A DNA stretch of 64,000 nucleotides from Lacrimispora sphenoides JCM 1415. Its GTDB lineage: Bacteria > Bacillota > Clostridia > Lachnospirales > Lachnospiraceae. The translations under genes were made by a program, and so were the position numbers. The first letter of the stretch is position 1, and each line of letters begins with the position of its first letter. Below the pieces are notes generated by a model. The model saw only the letters and a program-made list of their open reading frames with translations, was not told where the DNA came from and did not search any database. Where the stretch lies: NCBI RefSeq assembly GCF_900105615.1, contig NZ_LT630003.1, positions 2,542,001-2,606,000 of the forward strand, given 5' to 3'. Shown here one piece after another: positions 33,225 through 42,454 of the stretch.

Positions 33225-34824
33225 GTTCTTCCCTCCTTTCCATAGGAATTGTAATATCCCATTGTGCTCCTTCTTCTGATGTTAAATGGATTGATCCCCC
33301 ATATTCCTCTATGATCTTTTTCACAATGAACAATCCGCATCCACGCTGCCCCTCTTTGGTGGAAAAGCCCTGTTCAAATATCTTTTCGTGAAGCTCTGGA
33401 GGGATTCCTTTTCCATTATCCTTGATCCGGATCGTAAGAAACTGCTTCTCCTCAGCAATGTTAATATCGATCCTGCCTGTCCCGTCATTTTTCACTTCAT
33501 CCAGTGAATTTTCGATCAGATTTCCGATAACCGAACCCAGATCCTGGGAATTCATGCCACAGGGCAGTTTGTTCAGCCTGGAGCTTTCATCTATGGTTAA
33601 CTTAATTCTGCATTCCTCCGCTTTATTATACTTGGACAAAAGAAGAGCGGACACGGCTGAATCCTTGATATGATCCGTGAGAATGTGGCTCATTTCCGTC
33701 CTTATCCTGGCAACATCGGATATAAACTGCAGGGCTTCTTCATACTCCTCAAGCTGTATGAGACCGGCAATGGTATGAAGCTTATTCATAAATTCATGAT
33801 TCTGTGCCCGTAAGGACCATGTCAGTTTTTTTACTCCGGTCAGTTCCTCCGCCAGTCTGGTTATCTCTGTTTTGTCCCGGAAGCTGGCTATGACCCCGAT
33901 CACCTGTCCCCGATTCAAGATAGGAATCCGGTTGGTGACAATCAAAGTATCATGAAGCCTTTGTTCATCATCAAATTCTGCCTGTTTCGTGCTTAATATA
34001 TTTGTCATACGGGTATTGGGGATTATCTCTTCAATACCGCGTCCAATTACCTGATCCTTCATTTCATCTTTATTAAAACCAAGAATCTGTAATGCCGAAT
34101 CATTCATCAATGTGATCCGGCCTTCCTGGTCAATGGCTACCAGCCCTTCATGAATGGCATCCAGTATTCCCATCTTCTCATGATAAAGCTTTGCGATCTC
34201 ATCGGGCTCTAATCCCAGCAGCATCCTTTTGATATGGTTCGCCAAAAGAAAGGCTCCCACGCTTCCTGCCGACAGCCCTCCAAAGCCGATTAACATGATA
34301 TAGAAAACAGCCATGTGCTTCGCCTTTTCGATCCGCGCAATCAGCGTACCGACAGAGACAAAACCAATCTCTTGATGGTGCTCATCATAAATCGGTGCAA
34401 AAGCACGCAGGGATTTCCCCATAGTTCCGGTTGCTTCGGATACATAAGTCTCTCCCAGGCGCACCACACGGTACTCATCTCCGCCCTCAAACGCTTTTCC
34501 GATCATTTGAGGATTGGGATGGGAATAACGGATTCCCTGGTTATCCGCCACTGTAATATAATCCACCAGCTCCAGATTCTTAAGCTGCATATCAACATAA
34601 GAAGCAATTACCTGAGTATTCTTTTTTCCCAGCGCACCGATCACCTCGCTGGAATGTGCTACAAGCTCCGCCACGTTCATGACATTGGTCTTCGCTTCCT
34701 TTTCGATACTCCTGGTCATCCATGAAGCAACAAAAGAAATAATGATGGCAATTGAAACAAAAACAACTGCAATGACGAATAAACTAAGCATGGTCTGCAG
34801 CTTCATTGGTTTTTTTCTTTCCAT
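33196..34824 (-). CDS. CitA/DcuS-type sensor histidine kinase
   Basis: A 542-residue membrane kinase. A first helix (about 12-32) and a second (about 172-195) flank a periplasmic-type sensor domain of the CitA/DcuS PAS fold, with RYSHPNPQMIGKAFEGGDE carrying conserved ligand-binding residues. A cytoplasmic PAS domain follows (about 215-320, HEGLVAIDQEGRITLMNDSA). Then come the SpoOB-type dimerisation helix with the phospho-acceptor in RAQNHEFMNKLHTIAGL and an HATPase domain with DNGKGIPPEL. Likely ligand is a di- or tricarboxylate. The permease gene upstream on the same strand supports a C4-acid sensing role. Confidence 0.92.
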   Translation of the reverse strand: MERKKPMKLQTMLSLFVIAVVFVSIAIIISFVASWMTRSIEKEAKTNVMNVAELVAHSSEVIGALGKKNTQVIASYVDMQLKNLELVDYITVADNQGIRYSHPNPQMIGKAFEGGDEYRVVRLGETYVSEATGTMGKSLRAFAPIYDEHHQEIGFVSVGTLIARIEKAKHMAVFYIMLIGFGGLSAGSVGAFLLANHIKRMLLGLEPDEIAKLYHEKMGILDAIHEGLVAIDQEGRITLMNDSALQILGFNKDEMKDQVIGRGIEEIIPNTRMTNILSTKQAEFDDEQRLHDTLIVTNRIPILNRGQVIGVIASFRDKTEITRLAEELTGVKKLTWSLRAQNHEFMNKLHTIAGLIQLEEYEEALQFISDVARIRTEMSHILTDHIKDSAVSALLLSKYNKAEECRIKLTIDESSRLNKLPCGMNSQDLGSVIGNLIENSLDEVKNDGTGRIDINIAEEKQFLTIRIKDNGKGIPPELHEKIFEQGFSTKEGQRGCGLFIVKKIIEEYGGSIHLTSEEGAQWDITIPMERREELDWSHDCGR

Positions 34825-34904
34825 AGCTCACAGTTGTCCTTTCTCCCTCTATTTTACCAAATAAACCGGCGGATCACAATGTCCTTCTCTTACGCAAAAG
34901 AATA

Positions 34905-34952
34905 CTCCCACGGGATGCAAACATGTTTTATTCTAGTCTGCCTCCGTGGGAG
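34905..34952 (-). terminator. Hairpin terminator after the KdgT-family permease gene
   Basis: A perfect 9-bp stem CTCCCACGG / CCGTGGGAG (34905-34913 with 34944-34952) with a 30-base loop and a TATTCTTTT tail on the minus strand. It separates permease and kinase genes; readthrough or a separate promoter must supply the kinase. Confidence 0.65.
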
Positions 34953-34985
34953 CATCGTATTCGTTATTGGTTTCTTATACCGTTT

Positions 34986-35969
34986 TTATCCGGCCGCCTC
35001 AGCCCTGTCATTGTGTTTAACCGCATTCGACTGATTCTGCCTTAGCTTTTTAAATACAAAGGAAACAATAAACGGACAGATGATTGCCGATACCACGCAG
35101 GCTGCGGCTACTTGTGCGGTTGCTGCGGCTGCAACTACGGCAAGAGTCGGGTCGGCCGCTGCAACCGCCTCAGGCGTTGCCACCGCATTCCCTGCCGTGG
35201 AACCGGTCGCCAGGCCGATGATGGGTTCCTCTTTAAACAGCTTAAGGAGTATGTATGCCCCTATTCCGGTAAATGATGCCACAATCCCAAGCAAAATCCC
35301 AGGACCTCCTGCTTTCACGATTGTTTCCAGGTTCATTCCAGCTCCCAGAGGGAAGGAAAAGAACGGAATCAACAGTAATTTACTACTGCCTAAGAAGGCT
35401 CTCATATCGGAATCCAGATTTCCCAAGATCATTCCGATGACAATGGGGATCATCACTGCCAGCAATGCTTTAAAAGGAACCTGTGCCAGACCGGAAGCTC
35501 CAAGTGCCACCAGGGTAAAGAACGGACCATCCTTAATTGACAGCAGAGCATACGCTCCCACATCAGTCTCATCCCCATACTGTGAGGCAAGTGAAGCATA
35601 AAGGCCTCCGTTGCAGTTGGTTAATCCCGCAAGAATGGCTAACGGGGAAAGTCCAAGCACACCGGCTGAGCCAAAGACCTTTCCGACGAAAATACCAAGT
35701 CCCGCTCCTACGATAAATTTACCTGCAATCAATAAAGCACCCTTTTTTATTGCCTTTGGAGCCAGTTTAAAATGAATCTGTGAACCGATCAGAAACATAA
35801 AACATGCTAAAATCGGCGTGGACGCAGTTTTACTGAATAAGGCGGTGGTAAAGCCTCCCATTTCCAAAAACTGTGGGAAAAAGGTGTTGACCAGAACCCC
35901 TAAAAACAAGGGAACCACCATCATTCCTCCCGGAATTTTATCCAGCGTTTTTTTGATTGGAATCTGCAT
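34986..35969 (-). CDS. KdgT-family (2-keto-3-deoxygluconate permease-like) transporter
   Basis: Integral membrane carrier of 327 residues with about ten helices. It opens MQIPIKKTLDKIPGGMMVVPLFLGVLVNTFFP and contains FLIGSQIHFKLAPKAIKKGALLI, AILAGLTNCNGGLYASLASQYGDETDVGAYALLSIKDGPF and the glycine/alanine-rich ATGSTAGNAVATPEAVAAADP, all KdgT-family blocks. The named substrate is 2-keto-3-deoxygluconate. Here it sits between malic enzyme and a dicarboxylate-type two-component system, with no ketogluconate pathway genes, so malate or another C4 acid is at least as likely (inference). An AGGAGGATTGAAAT site precedes the ATG. Confidence 0.85.
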   Translation of the reverse strand: MQIPIKKTLDKIPGGMMVVPLFLGVLVNTFFPQFLEMGGFTTALFSKTASTPILACFMFLIGSQIHFKLAPKAIKKGALLIAGKFIVGAGLGIFVGKVFGSAGVLGLSPLAILAGLTNCNGGLYASLASQYGDETDVGAYALLSIKDGPFFTLVALGASGLAQVPFKALLAVMIPIVIGMILGNLDSDMRAFLGSSKLLLIPFFSFPLGAGMNLETIVKAGGPGILLGIVASFTGIGAYILLKLFKEEPIIGLATGSTAGNAVATPEAVAAADPTLAVVAAAATAQVAAACVVSAIICPFIVSFVFKKLRQNQSNAVKHNDRAEAAG

Positions 35970-36044
35970 ATTTCAATCCTCCTATTATAAAAAAGCCTAT
36001 TCTTATCTGCTTTGCGGCTGCTGCAGGTGATTTGACTCCTTCTG

Positions 36045-37217
36045 CTATATTCTGGCTGCACCGCTTTCTCTTGCCGCCTTTTTTACTGCTTCCGCCACAT
36101 TTTCAGAAACCTTTTTATCCAATGCATTCGGAATGACGCATTCCTCATTTAACTCCTCATCGGAAACCATGGAAGCAATGGCATAGGCTGCCGCAAGCTT
36201 CATTTCCTCATTGATTTCCCTTGCCCTTACCTCCAATGCGCCTTTGAAGATTCCAGGAAAAGCAAGAACATTGTTTACCTGATTTGGGAAATCCGAACGG
36301 CCGGTTCCAATGACTCTGGCGCCTGCTTCTCTTGCCGCCTCCGGCATGATTTCAGGAGTTGGATTTGCCATGGCAAAGAGGATGGCATCCTGGTTCATGG
36401 AGCTTACCATTTCCCTGCTTACAATGTCAGGAGCAGAAACTCCGATAAACACATCTGCACCCTTTAATGCATCGCTTAAATCTCCTTTTAACTGTTCCGG
36501 ATTTGTTATTTTCGCCAGCGCCTGCTTGGCATGGTCAACACCTTCTATTCCCTGATAAAGAATGCCTACTTTATCACAGACAATCAGCTTTGAAACGCCG
36601 CAGGCAAGCAGTAGCTTAGCAATGGCGGTACCCGCTGCTCCTGCACCGTTTACCACAACTTTAATTTCTCTGATATCTTTGCCTACTACCTTTAACGCAT
36701 TGATAATTCCTGCCAGCACCACAATGGCGGTTCCGTGCTGATCATCGTGGAACACGGGAATATCAAGCTCCTTTTTTAACCGTTCTTCTACCTCAAAGCA
36801 CCTTGGTGCTGAAATATCCTCCAGATTGATGCCTCCAAATCCCGGTGCAATCCATTTAACTGCTGTTACAATTTCATCCGTATCTTTGGTATCCAGGCAA
36901 ATCGGAATCGCATTGACATCCGCAAATTCTTTAAATAAAATCGCCTTTCCTTCCATAACCGGAAGACCTGCCTTTGGTCCGATGTCTCCAAGCCCAAGCA
37001 CTGCTGTTCCGTCAGTAACGACTGCGACCAGATTTCCTTTCGAGGTATACTTATATACATCTTCCTCATTGGCATGAATTTTCCGGCATGGCTCCGCTAC
37101 TCCCGGGGTATAAGCAAGGCTTAAGTCTTCTCTGGTAACTACAGGAACCTTAGATCTGATTTCGATTTTTCCGGCATGGCGTTCATGCAATTTTAAGCTC
37201 TCTTCAAAATAATTCAT
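36045..37217 (-). CDS. NAD(P)-dependent malic enzyme
   Basis: A 390-residue enzyme converting malate to pyruvate and CO2. Family blocks are SLAYTPGVAEPCRKIH near the N-terminus, KGNLVAVVTDGTAVLGLGDIGPKAGLPVMEGKA with the catalytic lysine, FGGINLEDISAPRCFEVE, the metal-site DIPVFHDDQHGTAIV and the nucleotide-binding VVNGAGAAGTAIA. Length is that of the short bacterial class without a phosphotransacetylase domain. The start at 37215-37217 follows AAGGGG; an upstream extension of 21 residues lacks family support. It is 75 bases before the permease gene and probably cotranscribed with it. Confidence 0.94.
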   Translation of the reverse strand: MNYFEESLKLHERHAGKIEIRSKVPVVTREDLSLAYTPGVAEPCRKIHANEEDVYKYTSKGNLVAVVTDGTAVLGLGDIGPKAGLPVMEGKAILFKEFADVNAIPICLDTKDTDEIVTAVKWIAPGFGGINLEDISAPRCFEVEERLKKELDIPVFHDDQHGTAIVVLAGIINALKVVGKDIREIKVVVNGAGAAGTAIAKLLLACGVSKLIVCDKVGILYQGIEGVDHAKQALAKITNPEQLKGDLSDALKGADVFIGVSAPDIVSREMVSSMNQDAILFAMANPTPEIMPEAAREAGARVIGTGRSDFPNQVNNVLAFPGIFKGALEVRAREINEEMKLAAAYAIASMVSDEELNEECVIPNALDKKVSENVAEAVKKAARESGAARI

Positions 37218-37570
37218 TATGGATCCCCTTCCCTTCCAATACTTCCTTTGGTTGTTTTTGCTACAAACCGAGGATAACACAAACGCATTATGATGAAAAT
37301 ATTATTAACATAAAGAAATCATATTGTTCATATTGTATAATTTGTTAAATATTAAACGTTTTTAACAGAGTTTTTATATACTCCAGACAATGGTTCACCC
37401 AACACACTTTCCTGCTGCCGTATCCTGAAACAAACGCTGCTATGCTTCAATGAGACGCTGCTCCAGTCCAGGCTGTATCAGTAAGAAACAAGCTCGAATA
37501 CAAAATCCGAAAGCGAATAATATCCTTTTACCTGTAGATAATAACCTTATTAATATTAAGGAGAATAATT
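37218..37570. promoter_or_regulatory. Intergenic region between divergent malic enzyme and small-protein operons
   Basis: A 353-base non-coding stretch. The part near the malic enzyme start (about 37270-37380) is very AT-rich, with repeated ATTGTTCATATTGTATAATTTG-like sequence, the kind of site bound by CitB-type regulators. No consensus promoter with both hexamers was found for either gene. I see no open frame or RNA gene in it. Confidence 0.4.
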
Positions 37571-37720
37571 ATGGCAAAAGATTCACAACTTGACCCAAAA
37601 TCAATCCGTAAGAAAAAAGCCAATGGTGGCCCTACCATGGCTGAGAGCGCATTAGACGGAGAAAGCCGAAATACTAAGAAGCAGTCCGGCAGCCGTCACA
37701 AACCCGGTAATGATAAATAA
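37571..37720 (+). CDS. Small basic protein of 49 residues, unknown function
   Basis: A short gene with an AAGGAG site at 37559-37564, seven bases before the ATG. The product is hydrophilic and rich in lysine, arginine, serine and glycine (LDPKSIRKKKANGGPTMAESAL, then NTKKQSGSRHKPGNDK). There is no membrane helix and no cysteine. It looks intrinsically disordered, like some small stress or spore-associated proteins, but I do not recognise a family. The next gene starts 29 bases after its stop, so the two form an operon. Confidence 0.7.
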   Translation: MAKDSQLDPKSIRKKKANGGPTMAESALDGESRNTKKQSGSRHKPGNDK

Positions 37721-37749
37721 TTGATTTTTTATGCAAAGGAGTAAATTGT

Positions 37750-37989
37750 ATGAACCGTGATAAGCTCATATCCCAAGTAAAAGACGAATATGCAAGAATA
37801 GCCTCGTCTGAATCCCAGCAGCATTTCCACCAGACCACAACTGAAATAACACCGGAAGCATACTATGAAAACTTGTTGGGTAAAGCCATTAGTGAAATCA
37901 ACAGAGGTACCTTTGATAATTTCAAATCAGGGGAAGAGATCGTAAATGCAATTGCAAATGACAAGTCCTGGCTTTCTGATTGGAAGTAA
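37750..37989 (+). CDS. Small soluble protein of 79 residues, unknown function
   Basis: Second gene of a two-gene operon, preceded by a GCAAAGGAG site nine bases before the ATG. The product (NRDKLISQVKDEYARIASSESQQHFHQ through IANDKSWLSDWK) is predicted mostly helical and acidic, with a tryptophan-rich end. No signal peptide or membrane helix. I do not recognise a family. It is followed by a strong terminator. Pairing with a small basic protein hints that the two could interact (inference). Confidence 0.78.
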   Translation: MNRDKLISQVKDEYARIASSESQQHFHQTTTEITPEAYYENLLGKAISEINRGTFDNFKSGEEIVNAIANDKSWLSDWK

Positions 37990-38002
37990 CTTTAGTCTGC
38001 AA

Positions 38003-38042
38003 ATGAAAACCGCAGTCCTTTTTAAAGGATTGCGGTTTTCAT
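38003..38042. terminator. Terminator of the small-protein operon
   Basis: A 17-bp stem with one wobble pair and a six-base loop (38003-38019 with 38026-38042); AT-rich on both sides, so it probably also serves the convergent SDR gene. Confidence 0.85.
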
Positions 38043-38085
38043 TAAATTTCAGTATAAGTACTTCCGTTTGTAAAAATCCTTTCTC

Positions 38086-38826
38086 TCAGTCAGCGTTATA
38101 ATGCCAGTTCCAATCTCCATGATAAATCATCCGTTTATTCATTCCCCCATCCACGGTGATGGTCTCCCCTGTTATAAAATCCTGTTCACATAAAAACAAC
38201 ACCATATTTGAAATATCCTTTGGTGTTCCTACTTTTCCTGCCGGAATTGCAAAGCGGTCTTCTTGGCTGAATTCCTGCTGCTCTGTTACATTGATCCAGC
38301 CTGGAGCAATACAGTTAACGAGAACATCCGGCCCCAGTGATACTGCCAGAGCATGTGTCAATGCAACAATTCCGCCTTTCGCACTAGCATATGCTTCTGT
38401 ATCAGGCTCCGACTGAAATGCACGTGATGAAGCAATATTAATAATTCTTCCGTGATTTTTGATTAATTCATCTTTACATAGGCGGCTTAATTCAAATGGA
38501 GCTTTCAATCCGATGGATAAGGTATGATCAAATTCTTCATAGGTTAAGCCGGATAAAATACCTTTATTACCACGGCAGGCATTGTTGACTAAAACATCGA
38601 TCCGAAAAAGCTTTTCAAGAGAAAATTCAATGAACCTTTTTAATGTCAGAGGTTCTGCCGCATCTCCGCAAAAGTAAAACAGATTTGGATTTTCTTCTGC
38701 AAATTCAGCAGATCTCTTTTCATCTATATCAAGAAAGCATACTTGATCGCCCGCCTGAGTAAAATCCAGGCATATCTGTTTTCCTATCCCATGTGCGCCA
38801 CCGGTAACAACAATTCCTCTATTCAT
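38086..38826 (-). CDS. Short-chain dehydrogenase/reductase (SDR)
   Basis: NAD(P)-dependent oxidoreductase of 246 residues. The cofactor loop is VTGGAHGIGKQI, the structural motif is DVLVNNACRG (NNA), the catalytic serine lies in IINIASSRAF and the Tyr-x-x-x-Lys pair in EAYASAKGG. Then come the CIAPGWIN and ITGETITVDGGMN blocks. It is the classical SDR type. The aspartate at the end of beta-2 (FLDID) favours NAD(H). The start at 38824-38826 lies behind AAGGAGG; a longer form is rejected. The substrate is unknown and no pathway neighbours are adjacent. Confidence 0.92.
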   Translation of the reverse strand: MNRGIVVTGGAHGIGKQICLDFTQAGDQVCFLDIDEKRSAEFAEENPNLFYFCGDAAEPLTLKRFIEFSLEKLFRIDVLVNNACRGNKGILSGLTYEEFDHTLSIGLKAPFELSRLCKDELIKNHGRIINIASSRAFQSEPDTEAYASAKGGIVALTHALAVSLGPDVLVNCIAPGWINVTEQQEFSQEDRFAIPAGKVGTPKDISNMVLFLCEQDFITGETITVDGGMNKRMIYHGDWNWHYNAD

Positions 38827-38940
38827 GATATCCTCCTTTTTATAACAACCTATTGATGATAAAGACAATATAACATTAGAGTTATCATTAATGTCAAGAG
38901 CTTCTTTTGTTCAGATATCAAATCAACCATAACGGTGGAA

Positions 38941-38998
38941 AAACCCCTGAACGGTAATCAAGGCAAGTGTTACGGCCTTTATGACAGTTCAGGGGTTT
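38941..38998 (-). terminator. Terminator after the metallophosphoesterase gene
   Basis: A perfect 12-bp stem AAACCCCTGAAC / GTTCAGGGGTTT (38941-38952 with 38987-38998) encloses a smaller AAGGC/GCCTT hairpin. It lies ten bases after the metallophosphoesterase stop codon. Confidence 0.75.
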
Positions 38999-39007
38999 AA
39001 CTCCATC

Positions 39008-39931
39008 TCAGTTATTATAATGAGTCGAAAAAGGATTGTTTTTATAATCATAATTTTCAAGTGGTACCGGTCCTCTAACTACTGTCCTGTGAACACGTAA
39101 TTCTCCTATTTCATTGGCAGCAATTCTCCAGTCAACCATTTGTATCATGCCATTTGCAATTTCAATTCCATTAATCCCACGGGTACGTATGCAGCAGCCA
39201 GTATTAAAGTATGGGAGGTCATCTTCTTTCGGGAACTTTGGTCTGTGAGTATGTCCACAGATCAGCATCATTTTATTTTTTTCTATCCATCTGTCATAAA
39301 CCTTCTCTACTTTATGTCTTTTAAATAAATTACGGGCCGGGCTGGTTGGATTGCCGAATCCAACGATATGCAGATACCTCCAAAAATACCGAAGTAATAA
39401 CATGGAAAAAAGCCATAGCTGATCATTCATAATATCACCCTGATGCCCATGAAGCACAAAAATCTTCTGTTTGGTTTTCTTGTGTTTAAGAATGATTGCT
39501 TCCTTCGGCTTCAGTCCCCTGTATAAGTCCACTCGCATTTGATTGTATTCATCATAATATTGATAATAATTTTCTCTGATAAACAGCTTTGACTTTAAAT
39601 AAATATTATGATTCCCATATAACATGATAAAGCGGCCTTCATCATAAAACTTTTTGATCACTGTAAAAACATCGCTGTGGGCCAAACGGATAACACTAAA
39701 ATTCTTGTATTCCCAAAGCTCATCTCCATCTCCAACTTCTATATATTCATATCCTTCTTTATAATAGTAATTTAATGCATGCAAAAAAACATTCTGATTT
39801 CTGGTAAATTCATCTGAGATGCTGTCATCCCCTCTGTGGATATCACTAAAAAATATATATTTTGAGTTATCATCAAAATACACTACATCAGCATTTTTAT
39901 ATGCATGATTCAATCGTCTGTCAGTCTTCAT
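39008..39931 (-). CDS. Calcineurin-like metallophosphoesterase
   Basis: A 307-residue phosphoesterase with the two-metal site: FFSDIHRGDD, VGDGDELWE, MLYGNHNIYL, VLHGHQGD and ICGHTHRPKF, in the usual order. Relatives hydrolyse nucleotide, lipid or UDP-sugar phosphate bonds; the substrate is unknown. The start at 39929-39931 follows AAAGGAGG. It lies 71 bases after the GH94 gene of the beta-1,2-glucan locus on the same strand and may be part of that transcript. That would suggest a role in glucan decoration or phosphate removal (inference). Confidence 0.9.
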   Translation of the reverse strand: MKTDRRLNHAYKNADVVYFDDNSKYIFFSDIHRGDDSISDEFTRNQNVFLHALNYYYKEGYEYIEVGDGDELWEYKNFSVIRLAHSDVFTVIKKFYDEGRFIMLYGNHNIYLKSKLFIRENYYQYYDEYNQMRVDLYRGLKPKEAIILKHKKTKQKIFVLHGHQGDIMNDQLWLFSMLLLRYFWRYLHIVGFGNPTSPARNLFKRHKVEKVYDRWIEKNKMMLICGHTHRPKFPKEDDLPYFNTGCCIRTRGINGIEIANGMIQMVDWRIAANEIGELRVHRTVVRGPVPLENYDYKNNPFSTHYNN

Positions 39932-40002
39932 GTTACCTCCTTTCCGATTTCCCATTCCTGTTGCTTTAGGACTCTGTCTCTAAGGAACAGCAAAACAAGG
40001 TA

Positions 40003-42435
40003 CTAAACGATAACCAGATGCTTTTCTCCGTCATCCACAAGCAAAACCCTGTTCCCTTTTATGAGCTTGTCATCTACAGTGATTGCTTCCGTTGTCAGAG
40101 TTCCCTTGCTTCTGCTTTCGACCCTGATTTCATAGATAGACCTGCCATACTTATACTCAATGGAAAAATCGCCGAAGCTTGCCGGCGTGGCCGGATCAAT
40201 GACCAGCTCATTCACCTCTTTCCGAATGCCAAGAAACCAGCATAATAACCCCTGGTACATCCAGCCTGCGGAACCGGTATACCAGCTCCAACCACCTCTT
40301 CCGGTATAAGGAGGGCTTAAGGAGATATCCGCCGTCATGACATAAGGCTCCTTCTCATACCTGAGCACATCCTTCCTGGTTTGCGTCACGTGAATCGGAT
40401 TAAGTATGGTGAACAGAGTTTGTGCCATGTGATAGTCATGGAGCATTGACGTGGCAATCGCCAGCCAAACCGCCGCATGGGTATACTGGCCTCCGTTTTC
40501 CCGCATACCTGGGATGTAATTTTTGATATAACCTGGGTTTTTGCTTGTTTTATTAAAGGGAGGCGTCAAAAGCAGGGAAATAGCCTCTTCCTCTCTTAGG
40601 AGATAACGCCATGCCGACTGCATTGCCGTTTTTGCCCGTTCCTCTTTTGCCCCCTTAGATATCACGCTCCAGGACTGACTGATGGAATCGATCCGGCACT
40701 CATCATTTTCCTTGGATCCCAGCTTCGAGCCGTCGTCATAAAAGGCACGAAGATACCACTCCCCATCCCAGGTGTGTTCTTCGATGCTTTGAAGCAGGCC
40801 TTCCCGTTTCTGCTCCAGTTCCCGGCCGTAAGCCTCATCATTCTCCTGACTGCACAAAGGAATAAAGTCCCCCAGCACCGTATAGAAAAACCATGCAAGC
40901 CATACACTCTCTCCCTTCCCCTCTATTCCTACCTCATTCATACCGTCGTTCCAGTCGCCACCCCCCATGAGAGGAAGTCCATGTTCTCCGAAGTTTGTCC
41001 GGCCGATGGCTTTTTTACAATGTTCATAAACACTTTCAAAGCTTTGGGATATTTCCGGGGTAAACATCATATCATGCTCCCCCTCCTTAAGCAGCGGACC
41101 CTTGATATAAGGGACCTGCTCCTTTAAAATTGTGGTATCTCCGGTACTTCGGATATAAGCTGCAGTGCAATAAGGAAGCCACAGCAAATCATCGGTGATT
41201 CTCGTTCTCACACCGATCCCCATAGGAGGATGCCACCAGTGCTGGACATCGCCCTCTTCAAACTGCCTGCTGCATGCAATTAGAATCTGCCTGCGTAAAA
41301 TACTGGAATCCGCAAAGAGAAGGGAAAGGGTATCCTGCAGCTGGTCCCGGTATCCATAGGCTCCTCCACACTGATAAAAGCCAGCTCTTGCCTGAATGCG
41401 GCAGGATACCGTCTGATAAAGCAGCCAGCCATTCACCAGGATGTCCACTGCCCTGTCCTTTGTTTTGACTTTAACCGTCCCTAATAAACCGTCCCAATAG
41501 GTTCTCACCCTTTCAAGCTCCTTTTCAGAAGCGGCGGTTTCCCTGTACTTGTTTCTGATTTTATATATCTCTTCAAGGCTGGTGCTCTGCCCCAGACCAA
41601 ACAACACCGTCTTGCTCTCTTGCGGCTGTATTGCAACGGATACCTGAATCGCTCCGCAGGGATCATAGCAAACACCCGTATTGCAGGATAGCTTGACCTC
41701 CGCCCCCCGCGGCTCCCGGACACTGCCCTTTTGCCCCAGAAACTCCTTCCTGTCCCCGGTATAACCGATGATGGTTTCACTGGAAAACAGGTAGGAATAG
41801 GTGTTTTGAAAGTTCATGGTATAAATGTTCTTTGAATATAAGCATTCATGCTCATTGTTATAGGAGGTCAGGATATAGGGATTGGTTTGCTCTCCCTGGG
41901 TTCCCAAAACCCATTCCACATAATAGGTCAGGCTTAAATATTTCACTTTATCCGAGCGGTTGGTAAGCGTAAGGCTCCATAGCTTTAATGACTCATCCAA
42001 AGGAGTAAAAACAGTCAGCTCCTGATTAATAAGAGCTTCCTCATGAAGGAACCTGCTGTATCCAAAGCCATGCCTTACCCGGTAAGTGCCCCGGTCAGAC
42101 CTTCCTAAGGACATGGGAGTCATAACCTCACCGGATATTTCATCCAGAATATAGATTGCCTCAGAGGCTCTGTCACTGACTGGGTCATTGGACCATGGAG
42201 TCAGCTTATTCTCCCTGCTGTTGATACTCCAGGTAAATCCGGCACCAGACTCCGATATCTGGAATCCAAAGTTTTTGTTTGAAACAACATTAATCCAGGG
42301 TGCCGGCGGCCGGTTATTACCCTCCAGCAGAATTTCATATTCCCTGCCTTCACAGGCAAATGCCCCGAAGCCGTTAAAAAATTCATAATTCTCTGTTTCT
42401 TTCTCCTGTGTTGTAGGTGCATATGCTGTGTCCAA
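40003..42435 (-). CDS. GH94 domain of split cyclic beta-1,2-glucan synthase
   Basis: An 810-residue protein carrying a complete GH94 module. It begins with the GH94 opening ENYEFFNGFGAFACEGREYEI, then WINVVSNKNFGFQISESGAGFTW and SRENKLTPWSNDPVSD, as at the C-terminal part of cyclic beta-1,2-glucan synthases. The catalytic aspartate is in GGGDWNDGMN (about residue 495). In full synthases this domain phosphorolyses linear glucan ends and sets ring size. Here it has its own TTG start 7 bases behind AAGGAGG, 19 bases after the synthase gene. It is not a membrane protein. A free 1,2-beta-oligoglucan phosphorylase is the alternative. Confidence 0.9.
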   Translation of the reverse strand: MDTAYAPTTQEKETENYEFFNGFGAFACEGREYEILLEGNNRPPAPWINVVSNKNFGFQISESGAGFTWSINSRENKLTPWSNDPVSDRASEAIYILDEISGEVMTPMSLGRSDRGTYRVRHGFGYSRFLHEEALINQELTVFTPLDESLKLWSLTLTNRSDKVKYLSLTYYVEWVLGTQGEQTNPYILTSYNNEHECLYSKNIYTMNFQNTYSYLFSSETIIGYTGDRKEFLGQKGSVREPRGAEVKLSCNTGVCYDPCGAIQVSVAIQPQESKTVLFGLGQSTSLEEIYKIRNKYRETAASEKELERVRTYWDGLLGTVKVKTKDRAVDILVNGWLLYQTVSCRIQARAGFYQCGGAYGYRDQLQDTLSLLFADSSILRRQILIACSRQFEEGDVQHWWHPPMGIGVRTRITDDLLWLPYCTAAYIRSTGDTTILKEQVPYIKGPLLKEGEHDMMFTPEISQSFESVYEHCKKAIGRTNFGEHGLPLMGGGDWNDGMNEVGIEGKGESVWLAWFFYTVLGDFIPLCSQENDEAYGRELEQKREGLLQSIEEHTWDGEWYLRAFYDDGSKLGSKENDECRIDSISQSWSVISKGAKEERAKTAMQSAWRYLLREEEAISLLLTPPFNKTSKNPGYIKNYIPGMRENGGQYTHAAVWLAIATSMLHDYHMAQTLFTILNPIHVTQTRKDVLRYEKEPYVMTADISLSPPYTGRGGWSWYTGSAGWMYQGLLCWFLGIRKEVNELVIDPATPASFGDFSIEYKYGRSIYEIRVESRSKGTLTTEAITVDDKLIKGNRVLLVDDGEKHLVIV

Positions 42436-42454
42436 AACCCTTCCTCCTTAAAGC

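Noticed and set aside
35080..35601. Long open frame on the plus strand opposite the KdgT-family permease gene, and other antisense frames of 100 codons or more (for example 3892-4197, 34315-34725, 21703-22032).
   Set aside because: They overlap clear protein families on the other strand, have poor or no ribosome sites and unlikely amino acid composition; treated as shadows.
40003..42435. Cellobiose phosphorylase as the function of the GH94 gene.
   Set aside because: The N-terminal blocks and the position directly after the GT84 gene match the GH94 part of cyclic beta-1,2-glucan synthase.
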